64,000 nt of DNA from Methylomonas methanica MC09 (GTDB lineage: Bacteria > Pseudomonadota > Gammaproteobacteria > Methylococcales > Methylomonadaceae), in assembly GCF_000214665.1 (NCBI RefSeq), contig NC_015572.1, forward strand, positions 3,782,001 to 3,846,000. Direction: 5' to 3'. Numbering within the stretch: the stretch's first letter is position 1; every line of letters starts with the position of its first letter. The position numbers were made by a program, and so were the translations under genes. Of this stretch, positions 1-9,900 are shown one piece after another. Below the pieces are notes generated by a model that worked only from the letters and a program-made list of their open reading frames with translations, did not search any database and was not told where the DNA came from.

Positions 1-460
1 ACAGTGTAATATGTTGGAACTGGCTGCACCCATGCACGACACCGGCAAACTCGGTATTCCCGATGCCATACTGAAAAAACCGGGCAAACTGAATGACGCA
101 GAATGGGCAATCATGAAGACCCACACCACCATCGGCTACGGAATACTCACGCAAAGCGATGCGCCCTTGTTCCAACTTGCCGGGCAAATTGCCTTGAATC
201 ATCACGAGAAATGGGACGGTAGCGGTTACCCGCACGGGCTGAGCGGAAACGCGATTCCTGAGTCGGCCCGCATTGTAGCCTTGGCGGACGTATTCGATGC
301 CTTGTCCATGAAACGCCCCTATAAAGACCCCTGGCCAACCGATAAAATCGTTTCCACGCTAAAAGAAAGCGCCGGCAGTCATTTCGAACCGCGTCTGGTC
401 GACAAATTCATGGCTGTTCTGCCGCGAATATTGGATATCGAGGCCAAATGGGAAGCGTAA
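1..460 (+). CDS. HD-GYP domain protein, C-terminal part (cut by window edge)
   Basis: Probable cyclic-di-GMP phosphodiesterase; only the C-terminal part of the domain is here. The reading frame is open to the window edge, so the first internal Met at 11 is not the true start. The metal-binding MHDTGK (HD) signature is followed by HHEKWDGSGYP, which holds the HHE and GYP motifs that define HD-GYP proteins. The end (SHFEPRLVDKF) matches the last helix of such domains. In this family the domain usually follows a receiver or sensor domain, which would lie upstream of the window. The gene ends 22 bp before the broken nasT-like tail, so its downstream context has been rearranged by mobile elements. 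Confidence 0.9.
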   Translation, partial: QCNMLELAAPMHDTGKLGIPDAILKKPGKLNDAEWAIMKTHTTIGYGILTQSDAPLFQLAGQIALNHHEKWDGSGYPHGLSGNAIPESARIVALADVFDALSMKRPYKDPWPTDKIVSTLKESAGSHFEPRLVDKFMAVLPRILDIEAKWEA

Positions 461-551
461 CGCAGCGCTTTTCGCCAGCCGTCATCTAAACAACTCAGCC
501 ATGGCAATCACGTTCTTTGTAGTGGTCTAATAAAAATGGACACCCGAATAG

Positions 552-1768
<1,217 letters not shown>

Positions 1769-1847
1769 CCACTACACTTCGCCATCTCGCCCAGCGAAAC
1801 TTTTCTATCCATCGCCAGTTTACGCAAGGCGTGGTAGGCTGGAAAAA

Positions 1848-2761
1848 GGGGGCAGGTCTTGCAATCAAGCATTTCGAAAACCCTTTTTTTGACCGCCCTA
1901 CTGACTGTCGAATAATGTACGCCGAAAGCATCCGCGATTTGCTGCATCGTATAATCGCCGCTCTCATAAGCCTGTGTTATTCCCTGTTTCGTATCGGGGA
2001 TAGTTTCGACATAGTCGCTTAGCGGCCTGCCCAACGCTCTTCGCTGCACTTTGGGGACTTCTTTCAGAGCTTGTGATTCGGCGTTAATTTGCCTTTGCAG
2101 CTTTTCCACGAACGGCTTATCGCCCAGGAAAATCTGATTTCTAAGCCCTTCCCAAACAGGCGGCAAACCGACACCTGCCCGGACAAAATTCTGATACCCG
2201 ACGATCGCTTGCGCTCGATTCGAACTAAATTGCCGCAACAACCAAGCAACTTGCAAGCATTCCAACGGCGGCGCTTGAGCAACCGTCGCCCGATAACTAC
2301 TCCAAGGCCAATCCGCTACATCATTCACCATCAGCGCTCTTACCGGATTCAATACCACGTAACGGGACAACTCGAGCAAATAGCTGTCTTTTTCCACCAA
2401 GATGGCTTTATAGCGTCCTTGAAATACATGGCCGACGCGCTGATGCCGACGGTTGAAGGTTTGTGTGTAAACGCCATTCAACTGACGCATGCCCTTGGAT
2501 AAATTGCCTTCTACCGTCTCCACCACCACATGGTAATGATTGCTCATCAAACAATAGGCGTGGCAAATCCAATTAAACCGGGCGCAAACATCGCTGAACA
2601 ATTCGAGCCAGTTTAATCGGTCTTCATCATCAAGGTATATCGCATTCCGCGCATTCCCCCGCGACGTCACATGATACAACCCGCCCGCTAATTCTAATCT
2701 GAGTGGTCTAGCCATGGCTGTTAGGATAGACTATATTTGCTTGATTGCAAGACCTGACCCC
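1848..2761 (-). mobile_element. RAYT unit copy 1 with inverted termini
   Basis: A RAYT transposase gene bounded by 23-bp inverted sequences: left terminus 1848-1870 (GGGG-CAGGTCTTGCAATCAAGC with one T-to-G change) and right terminus 2739-2761 (GCTTGATTGCAAGACCTGACCCC). The same termini bound copy 2, the right side of copy 3, and remnants at 12244 and 43584. The unit abuts the nasT-like tail on its left. Past the right terminus, 2762-2790 is a small GTAGCCCCGTGACCCC-type repeat with no gene. Repeated termini at several loci suggest these units moved or were copied as blocks. Confidence 0.75.
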
Positions 2762-2930
2762 GTAGCCCCGTGACCCCGTAGCCCCGATGATAAAAGGCAA
2801 CGCCAAGTTTTTTGAGGAAAAATTCGACCGTAGGACGATAAAAACAACGCGATGATGGTCCAGTCTACCGAAAAAAATGCGCTTATACGTAGTCGGGGGC
2901 GTTTAGGCTACCGAGAGCACGGATTCAGGG

Positions 2931-3155
2931 TTAAGTTTTATGCGTCCTATATTCACGTTCTTTAAGCACAAGATAAAACAATACACCCTGAGCTATAAAA
3001 AGAATGGAAACAGGGAATAAGATCATTGCTCGCGTTTTAATTATCTCTGAATTAATTGGGGTTTCGGAAACAGAGTAAGAGGCGCTTTGAAATGCCCACA
3101 TCATAAAATAAAGACCTGTCAAACAGAAAAATATCATTATTAGCCACTTAATCAT
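2931..3155 (-). CDS. Small two-helix membrane protein, unknown
   Basis: A 74-residue protein not recognised as a known family. It has two hydrophobic segments (about 4-22 and 43-64), a short polar loop between them and a basic C-terminus (KEREYRTHKT), as expected of a small inner-membrane protein. A GAGGTGAGAAG Shine-Dalgarno sits just before the ATG, which supports translation. It lies between two RAYT units with no operon partner and the region is AT-richer than its surroundings, so it may be transferred cargo. The bases 3156-3423 to its right hold no convincing gene. Confidence 0.5.
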   Translation of the reverse strand: MIKWLIMIFFCLTGLYFMMWAFQSASYSVSETPINSEIIKTRAMILFPVSILFIAQGVLFYLVLKEREYRTHKT

Positions 3156-3427
3156 CTTCTCACCTCTGTGGAGTGCATCTTGAAATTTTCAGGACAATTA
3201 GTTTTGTGGGCCAGTTCTGCATTGGTTAATTGCACTGAATGCAAAAGACTGGCATTGATTTATAGGACTCCAGGCGCCTGTAGGTTGCCCTGGTTTTATT
3301 TTGCTATCGACACATTGCTCGTTAACATTTTTTTGTAATTCGCAGGAAGAATTGCTCTGAGTGGATTGACCGGAATGATCTTTAGTTTCGGTATCTGAGC
3401 GGAAAAAGGGGTCAACGGAAAAAGGGG

Positions 3428-4291
3428 TCAGGTCTTGCAATCAAGCATTTCGAAAACCCTTTTTTTGACCGCCCGACTGACTGTCGAATAATGCACGCCG
3501 AAAGCATCCGCGATTTGCTGCATCGTATAATCGCCGCTCTCATAAGCCTGTGTTATTCCCTGTTTCGTATCGGGGATAGTTTCGACATAGTCGCTTAGCG
3601 GCCTGCCCAACGCTCTTCGTTGCGCTTTGGGAATTTCTTTCAGATCTTGTGATTCGGCGTTAATTTGCCTTTGCAGCTTTTCCACGAACGGCTTATCGCC
3701 CAGGAAAATCTGATTTCTAAGCCCTTCCCAAACAGGCGGCAAACCGACGCCTGCTCGGACAAAGTCTTGATAGCGTTCCATCGCTTGCGCTCGATTCGAA
3801 CCAAATTGCCGCAACAACCAAGCCGCTTGCAAGCATTCCAACGGCGACGCTTGAGCAACCGTCGCCCGATAACTACTCCAAGGCCAATCCGCTACATCAT
3901 TTACCATCTGCGCGCGTACCGGATTCAATACCACGTAACGGGACAACTCGAGCAAATAACTGTCTTTTTCCACCAAGATGGCTTTATAGCGTCCTTGAAA
4001 TACATGACCGACGCGCTGATGCCGACGGTTGAACGTTTGTGTGTAAACGCCATTCAACTGGCGCATACCCTTGGATAAATTGCCTTCTACCGTCTCGACC
4101 ACCACATGGTAATGATTGCTCATCAAACAATAGGCGTGGCAAATCCAATTAAACCGGTCGCAAACTTCATTGAACAATTCGAGCCAGTTCAATCGGTCTT
4201 CATCATCAAGGTATATCGCGTTCCGCGCATTCCCCCGCGACGTCACATGATACAACCCGCCAGCCAATTCTAGTCTGAGTGGTCTAGCCAT
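3428..4291 (-). CDS. RAYT (REP-associated tyrosine transposase), intact copy
   Basis: A 287-residue Y1/HUH transposase, nearly identical to copy 1 over its whole length apart from scattered substitutions. It keeps the SNHYHVVVE histidine pair near residues 60-62, the candidate nucleophile tyrosine near 119, and the C-terminal helix-turn-helix (AFGVHYSTVSRAVKKR). The stop TGA lies inside the left 23-bp terminus (KT-TGA-CCCC), so coding sequence and terminus overlap; this ties the protein end to the DNA element. ATG at 4291 (MARPLRLELAGGLYHV) is the same start as in copies 1 and 3. It is the only copy here with a complete normal frame, so it could be the source for the others. Confidence 0.92.
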   Translation of the reverse strand: MARPLRLELAGGLYHVTSRGNARNAIYLDDEDRLNWLELFNEVCDRFNWICHAYCLMSNHYHVVVETVEGNLSKGMRQLNGVYTQTFNRRHQRVGHVFQGRYKAILVEKDSYLLELSRYVVLNPVRAQMVNDVADWPWSSYRATVAQASPLECLQAAWLLRQFGSNRAQAMERYQDFVRAGVGLPPVWEGLRNQIFLGDKPFVEKLQRQINAESQDLKEIPKAQRRALGRPLSDYVETIPDTKQGITQAYESGDYTMQQIADAFGVHYSTVSRAVKKRVFEMLDCKT

Positions 4292-4362
4292 GGCTGTTAG
4301 GATAGACCATATTTGCTTGATTGGGAGAGTAGCGGCAACCCTTACGGGTTACCGCCCTCGCA

Positions 4363-4395
4363 GAACCGGACTTGGAGCGTTACACCATCCGGCTC
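4363..4395 (-). ncRNA. Group II intron domain V
   Basis: On the minus strand the 33-nt segment begins GAGCCGGAT and ends AGTCCGGTTC; the two ends pair as the domain V stem. It lies just after the maturase stop, where domain V is expected, and it is the catalytic core of the ribozyme. Confidence 0.85.
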
Positions 4396-4400
4396 CCAGT

Positions 4401-5717
4401 TTAAGTCATCCACAATGGTTTGGGATATAAGTTGTGCTGGATTTGCAACGATGGCATCCATGCCCGTAACACCTTGCTGAACTTCGCCCAGTTACAACTT
4501 CGCCTTTGACTGCGTCTATTAATCCATTTAAATAGCACGCGACTTATCAGATAAGCGTAATTACTGATCTGCCTGGCATTACCACTCACACCGTAGTAGG
4601 CTACGTGACCGACCAAGTGCCGCCGCGCGTAGAGCATCATGGCTTTTCCGCCTTGCAATCTTAACTGTGCCAATTTCTGGTTGACCTCTTTAAGTTTCTT
4701 GGTGATCCGATCGCGTTGCGTCGTGCGCCCCACTATGAACCGACCTTTGCGACTCTTGCCCACGTAGTGGGTGAAGCCCAGAAAATCAAAAGTCGCCGGA
4801 CGTTTGGCACCATCTTTGCCGCATGATGTTGCCGCTTGGCTACCAAAACGGATCAAGGCGGTTTTGCTCGGTTCGACTTCCAGACCGAATTGGTCCAGCC
4901 GTTCCTGCAATTCCGTCATAAACCGCTTAGCGTCGTCTTCACGGGCGAAGCAGACTACAAAATCGTCTGCATATCTGACGACTTTAGCGTTACCTTGGCA
5001 CATCTTGGCGAATTTTCGCTCAAACCAGATATCCAGCACGTAATGCAGGTAGATATTGGCCAGCACCGGGGATATTAGACCGCCTTGCGGCGTTCCAGTA
5101 TCCTCATGCCGCCACACCCCATCCTCCAGTACACCGGCTTTGAGAAAACGCCTGATGATTCTTAGAAATATCGGATCTTTGATCCTGTACTCCAGAAATT
5201 TCATCAGCCAATCGTGATTGACGTTATCAAAGAAGCCTTTAATATCCGCCTCCACGATCCATTGGGTGTTTTCGTTGGTGATCACTTCTGCCAGCCTTGC
5301 CAGCGCCTGATGAGCGTTACAGTTTCGCCGGAAGCCATAGGAGTAATTCCTAAATTCCGGTTCCCAAATCGCTTCCAGTATCTTGGCCATTTGCCGTTGT
5401 ACTATCCGGTCTTCAAAGCTCGGTATCCCAAGCGGTCTGACCTTACCGTTGCTTTTCGGAATGTACACACGCCGTGACGGCTTCGGCTGGTAGCTTAATC
5501 GCTTCAGTCGGCTTGATAGCGCGTTAATCCGCGCGACGACATCGACTTCATAATCTGCTTTGCAGACTTGGTCGATTCCGCACGCTTTATTCCCGGGCTG
5601 TTCATCAAAGCAGGCCAGCAATTCCATTGGACTGCTCAAGAGTCCCATCAGCGCTGTATACTGCCTTTGCGGGTTCTCCCGCGCCCATTGTGTGAAACGT
5701 TCAATTGTTGTTGTCAT
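4401..5717 (-). CDS. ltrA: Group II intron reverse transcriptase/maturase
   Basis: A 438-residue intron-encoded protein that helps splicing and makes cDNA during retrohoming. The reverse-transcriptase domain (about 60-310) carries RPLGIPSFEDRIVQ, ADIKGFFDNVNHDWL, GTPQGGLISPVLANIYLHYVLD and the catalytic VRYADDFVV. A maturase (GIIM) domain follows near 350-420 (VAYYGVSGNARQISNYAYLISRVLFKWINRRSQ). It ends at about residue 438 with no HNH/En endonuclease domain, so mobility would rely on priming at replication forks, as known for En-minus introns. The frame is intact. Gene symbol is by family resemblance to LtrA. Confidence 0.93.
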   Translation of the reverse strand: MTTTIERFTQWARENPQRQYTALMGLLSSPMELLACFDEQPGNKACGIDQVCKADYEVDVVARINALSSRLKRLSYQPKPSRRVYIPKSNGKVRPLGIPSFEDRIVQRQMAKILEAIWEPEFRNYSYGFRRNCNAHQALARLAEVITNENTQWIVEADIKGFFDNVNHDWLMKFLEYRIKDPIFLRIIRRFLKAGVLEDGVWRHEDTGTPQGGLISPVLANIYLHYVLDIWFERKFAKMCQGNAKVVRYADDFVVCFAREDDAKRFMTELQERLDQFGLEVEPSKTALIRFGSQAATSCGKDGAKRPATFDFLGFTHYVGKSRKGRFIVGRTTQRDRITKKLKEVNQKLAQLRLQGGKAMMLYARRHLVGHVAYYGVSGNARQISNYAYLISRVLFKWINRRSQRRSCNWAKFSKVLRAWMPSLQIQHNLYPKPLWMT

Positions 5718-6253
5718 GCACAGAGTCCGCCCAGTGTCGGGGCATGTTTCCGTTGATCGTTATCTTAAACCGGCTCCCCTTTGCTCCTGCGGCATTGCCC
5801 GCATTCGTCGCTACTATAGGAACCTCCGACTTCCATACGCCGCTGCTTCCTTTCTTGCTGTTTAGGCTTGTCGGGAAGTGCGTTAACCATCGTTAACGCC
5901 AACGTAGGGATCTCCTGGGTTACCGCACATTCGCAATATCAGGCTCGAAACGGCTAACTATCCCGGGCGGAGACAATCCGCTTGCCTTAGCGCGAATTGC
6001 CTTGTTGCTTGCTGGCGTCTTGAAACCATCAGCCCTCTCCAACTCGTCATTTCGGGACTTGTCACCTTCACGGTCGGCTTTACCCGTTACCATTGCTCCT
6101 CGCCTGTTTTCGTGCCTACGCATCAAGCAAGTTGTTGCCAACTGGCCTGCAAGGCTCGATACTCGGCCTGTGGCTAGCAGTTACCGAGGCAGGATTTCCA
6201 CCCGCTAGAATGTGCGACATTGCCCAGCCGCAACCAAGACCTGACCCCTTCCT

Positions 6254-6446
6254 GCAATTAAACCGGTCGCAAACATCGTTAAACAATTCGAGCCAAGTTA
6301 ATCGGTCTTCATCATCAAGGTATATCGCGTTCCGCGCATTCCCCCGCGACGTCACATGATACAACCCGCCTGCTAATTCTAATCTAAGTGGTCTAGCCAT
6401 GGCTGTTAGGATAGACTATATTTGCTTGATTGCAAGACCTGACCCC
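6254..6446 (-). pseudogene. RAYT unit copy 3, truncated to its 5' end
   Basis: The minus-strand frame from ATG 6400 reads MARPLRLELAGGLYHV through DRFN (48 codons) as in copies 1 and 2, then homology stops at about 6254 and the frame runs into intron sequence. The right terminus 6424-6446 is intact (GCTTGATTGCAAGACCTGACCCC). The HUH and tyrosine motifs are missing, so it cannot be active. It directly follows the right terminus of copy 2, giving a tandem partial duplication. Confidence 0.85.
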
Positions 6447-6597
6447 TTCTTGCATGTTCCTGCGGTCGTGCTTTTGCTACGCGCTTCTTTCAGGCTAGCC
6501 TTGCGGTTTTCACCCTTGCGTTTCGCTACGGTTGTCGTTACTACTTCCGGTTATCTCCTTTCAGATAACAAGTTTTAGCCCATGCCGGGCACACTAG

Positions 6598-6671
6598 GGC
6601 GTTTTCGCGATAGCAAAACGCCGGGTGGTTTCGAGGTTTTGGCGGATTGTCGCTATCGCTCCGAATCCGCC
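6598..6671. repeat. Pair of REP-like palindromes after the Rhs immunity gene
   Basis: Two hairpins: GGCGTTTT (6598-6605) with AAAACGCC (6615-6622), and GGCGGATT (6641-6648) with AATCCGCC (6664-6671). Both have perfect 8-bp arms and a loop containing CGATAGC or CGCTATCG. The second begins one base after the stop codon of the immunity gene, so it could also act as a terminator or RNA-stabilising hairpin. The rest of 6447-6597 holds no gene that can be seen. Confidence 0.6.
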
Positions 6672-6950
6672 TTACGGCCTTATTTTTGACATTACCTCTT
6701 TCAAGCATTCGCTAACAGAAGCTACGTTACTTAACTCAACAGATACCAGAGCTAGAACATCGCCAGTTTTCGGGCTATTAAACTGAAATTCAAACTGGTT
6801 AGGCTCCCAAAAGCATATAGTGCCTATAACTTTATCACTATCAATGTTTACACTCGTGCAACGTCCTTCTTGCTCTGGCATCGTAACAGTAAAGCCTTGT
6901 GCCTCTAACTCGGTTCTAGATTGGGATGCCCATTCATTTAATAAAGTCAT
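6672..6950 (-). CDS. Putative immunity protein for the Rhs toxin
   Basis: A 92-residue acidic, soluble protein starting MTLLNEWASQ, 13 bp after the rhs stop codon. ATG at 6950 is preceded by AAGGTAGG; longer starts would overlap the rhs C-terminus. No family was recognised. Position, small size and AT-rich composition, like the toxin tail, fit the usual rhs-immunity order, in which the small protein binds and neutralises the C-terminal toxin. No signal peptide or membrane segment is visible, so a cytoplasmic toxin target is likely. Function is inferred from context. Confidence 0.65.
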   Translation of the reverse strand: MTLLNEWASQSRTELEAQGFTVTMPEQEGRCTSVNIDSDKVIGTICFWEPNQFEFQFNSPKTGDVLALVSVELSNVASVSECLKEVMSKIRP

Positions 6951-6963
6951 ACATAGACCTACC

Positions 6964-9900
6964 TTAATATTCTCTGATATTAGTTGCTTCAGGCATTTCA
7001 AAACCAGAAGTGTCCCTCCCAGCGCGAGCCGCGGCACGTGCATCAGGACTATTAGGGCCTGGAATCCTACCTGTGCCTTCAGAATGAGGTATAACCCGAT
7101 TCGATGGAACATCAAATTCTACATATTTATCTCCCTTGGGAGCGGCTTTATAGGCATCGGGATTAGATGGATCAGCCACACGTGTTTGTCCGCCGCCGCC
7201 TTCTTGAACTCTTCCTGTATCTTTCATCTTTTCAAGTTCGTCGGGAGACATCCAACGACCAACAGTTTTAGTGCAATTGCAAAAAGAAATTGCTTTCTGA
7301 GTAAAAGGTATTTTAACGCCAAAACAACCTTTGACCGTTTCCCCTCTATCGGCACATTCTTTTGCGCACGCTTTTTCGGCATCCCCTGGAGCCAACCCTG
7401 ATGGATCGGTGTATTTGAGCGGGTTGTTCCGAACATAGATATAAGTATTAATACCCCCACTCAACCCAATCGGGTCACTTTGAAGATACCGCCCAATGCC
7501 CGGATCGTAATACCGTTGCATATTGTAATGCCAACCGCTTTCCCAGTCATAGTATTGGCCGGGCAAACGCAGGTTTTGTACGGTGCCGGCATAGGTAACC
7601 GTGGCTTTGCCGAAAGGGTCGTAGTCGGCGGCCCAGATCATTTGCCCCTGTTGATCCGTCATTTTCAGCGGCGCGCCGAGGTGGTTGTCGTGGTAGTAGC
7701 GGATTGCGCGGCTGCCTTGGCTATCGTCTATGCGGGCCAAAGGTTGGCCGTCCAGGTAGACATAGTGGTGACGGCCCAGGTTGTTAAGTGCTTTTAAGTA
7801 GCCGGTTTCGCTTAGCAACCGGTGTTCACTGTCGTAGCTGTGTAGACTATATTCCCCCGGGGCGAGCTTGCGTATGCGGCGGCCTAAGGTATCGTAGTCG
7901 TAAAATGCCAAGCTATAGAGCGTCAGGCCATCTACACGTTGATCCGGGCTGTAACTCACTCGCCGTCCCTGGCCTTCGATGATGTTGCCCTGTTGATCGG
8001 TCGTGTACCACGTCATGCTGCCGTTGAGGTCGATACTGATCAGTTTTTGGCTGGCCAAGTCGTACTGGTAGCCGGTATGGGCGCTATCGACATCCAATTC
8101 AGTCCGGTTACCGACGGCATCGTAACTATAGCTTTGTGATTGGTAGGCCAGATTACTGCCCTGCGTGCCGGTCAGGCGGTCCAATGCGTCATAAGTGTAC
8201 GCTTCCTGTTTAGTCGTGCCGGTGTCGTCGCTCAGAACACTGAGGTTGCCGGCCAAGTCGTATTGGTAGTCTTGCATGAATACGCTGCCGGCGACTTCAT
8301 GATTCAAGCGGTAATCGGCATCATAGTTTCGATCCATGCTCAAGCCGTTGCCGTAATTCAGGCTTTGCACCGGCCCGAACGGCAGGTGCACGATGTTGTC
8401 CGCCAGTACGCTGACGACACCGTTTTCCACCGCCTGCACTTGACGGGTTTGGCCTGCGGCATCGTACAGCGTCTGGATGTTGCGGTCGGCAAATTGCATA
8501 ACGCCGAAGACTTGGGTATCGGTGATTTGACCGTCGCCGTTGTATGCGTATTGTTCCGCACTGATAGTGCTCTCGCTATAACTGTCGTAAACAGTATGTG
8601 TCGTCAGGTTGCCGCGCAAATCGAATTGCTGCCGGGTTTCCATGTCGCCACGCCGGGTGTTGGTCAGTCGACCGATTTGGCCGGTCAAGCCTTGCGCTGC
8701 GCCGTCATAACTGTTGACCACGTCCGCCGAGGTATAGGGATAATCGATACTCAACAATCTGTTCAAAGCATCGTATTGGTAGCTAGCGGTGATCCCACCG
8801 GGATCGGTCTTTTGCGCCAGATTGCCGGCGCTGTCGTAGCCGTATTGGCTGATGCCCGTGTTCGGGCTGTCCAGTTGCAGCAGGTCGCCGAGACCGTTGT
8901 AGCTGTAGACGGTGCTGTGGTTGTTGGCGTCGGTGACTTGGACCAGCCGGTCCAGGGCGTCGTAGTCGTAGTCGGTCTGGCCGGCCAGGGCGTCGGTGCT
9001 GCGGATCAGGCGGTCCAGGCTGTCGTATTGCTGTTGGGTGCTGTGGCCTGCGGCGTCGGTGATTTGGGTCAGGTTGCCGTTGGGGTCGTATTGGTATTGG
9101 GTGGTCTGGTTGTAGGCGCCGATGTCCTGGGCCAAGCGGTTTAAGGCGTCGTAGACCCGGCTATGGGTTTTAAGGACGTTGCCGTTGGCATCTTTGATGT
9201 CTTCCTGGATGCGGTTACCCATGTTATCCAGGGTGTAGTGAATTTTGCCGTTCAAGGCGTCGGTAATGTCGGTCAGGCGGTGGGCGGCATCGTAGGCGAA
9301 GTTGTAAAACACGCCGGTGGGCCGGGTGACTTGGATCAGGTTGCCGACGTTGTCGTAGTCGTAGAGCGTGGCATGGCCGTCGACGGTTTTTCGGGTCAGG
9401 CGGCCGCGCGGGTCGTAGGCAAAGCTGACAACCAAGCTGTTGGGATCGACTAGCCTGAGCAGGCGGCCGTTGGCGTCGTAGTCGGTAAAGGTGGTGACGT
9501 GGCCGAGGGCGTTGCTGACGGTATGCAGGTCGCCGGGATGGTGGTTGGCGGTGGTATCGGCGTAGTAGGTGTAGGTGGTAACGTCGTTAACATCAGTGCG
9601 CGGGCCGTCGGCGGTTAATATTTGGCCGAGGGCGTTGTAAGTGTAAGTCCAAGTACGGCTTTGTTGGGCTACGGTGTCGGTGACGGTTTTGCTGAGCAGA
9701 TTGCCGTTGGCGTCGTAGCCGAAGGTGCTACGTTGGTTGGCTTGGTCGATTTGAGTGGGCAGCCGGTAGCTGGCATGCCACTGGGTGGTGATTTTGCGCT
9801 GGCTGCCGGTCGGCGTGTAGGCGGCTAAATCCGCCGGGCAGGTCGATCCCGCCGCCAGGCCTTCGACGCGGACGGTTTCCAGGTTGCGGCTCAGGTCGTA

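Larger units (their letters stand above)
4324..6234 (-). mobile_element. Group II intron with maturase
   Basis: A 1,911-bp intron on the minus strand running from 6234 (5' end) to 4324 (3' end), set by comparing the flanking RAYT terminus with intact copies. The 5' part (6234-5718) has no gene and should fold as domains I-IV; it has the block GGTGGAAATCCTGCCTC and nearby GGTAACTGCTAGCCAC, typical of group II introns in bacteria. After the maturase, 4395-4363 reads GAGCCGGAT...AGTCCGGTTC, a clear domain V hairpin, and 4360-4330 forms a domain VI-like hairpin. The inferred first bases (GTTGCGG) depart from the usual GTGYG, so the 5' end may be slightly mutated or off by a few bases. Confidence 0.85.
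3424..6248 (-). mobile_element. RAYT unit copy 2, interrupted by a group II intron
   Basis: The left terminus is 3424-3446 (GGGGTCAGGTCTTGCAATCAAGC). The right terminus is split: GCTTGATTG at 4315-4323 and CAAGACCTGACCCC at 6235-6248, with the intron between. Removing 4324-6234 restores exactly the 23-bp right terminus seen intact in copies 1 and 3. The unit holds one intact transposase gene. A truncated third copy begins at once after 6248. Confidence 0.8.

Noticed and set aside
1848..2761. IS200/IS605 element
   Set aside because: The protein has the RAYT C-terminal extension and helix-turn-helix, and no tnpB is present.
3198..3440. 80-residue minus-strand frame between RAYT units
   Set aside because: No ribosome site, no recognisable fold, and it runs from the RAYT terminus; kept out of the annotation.
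8140..9144. 334-residue plus-strand frame within rhs
   Set aside because: Val/Ala-rich mirror of YD repeats; the minus-strand Rhs protein explains the region.
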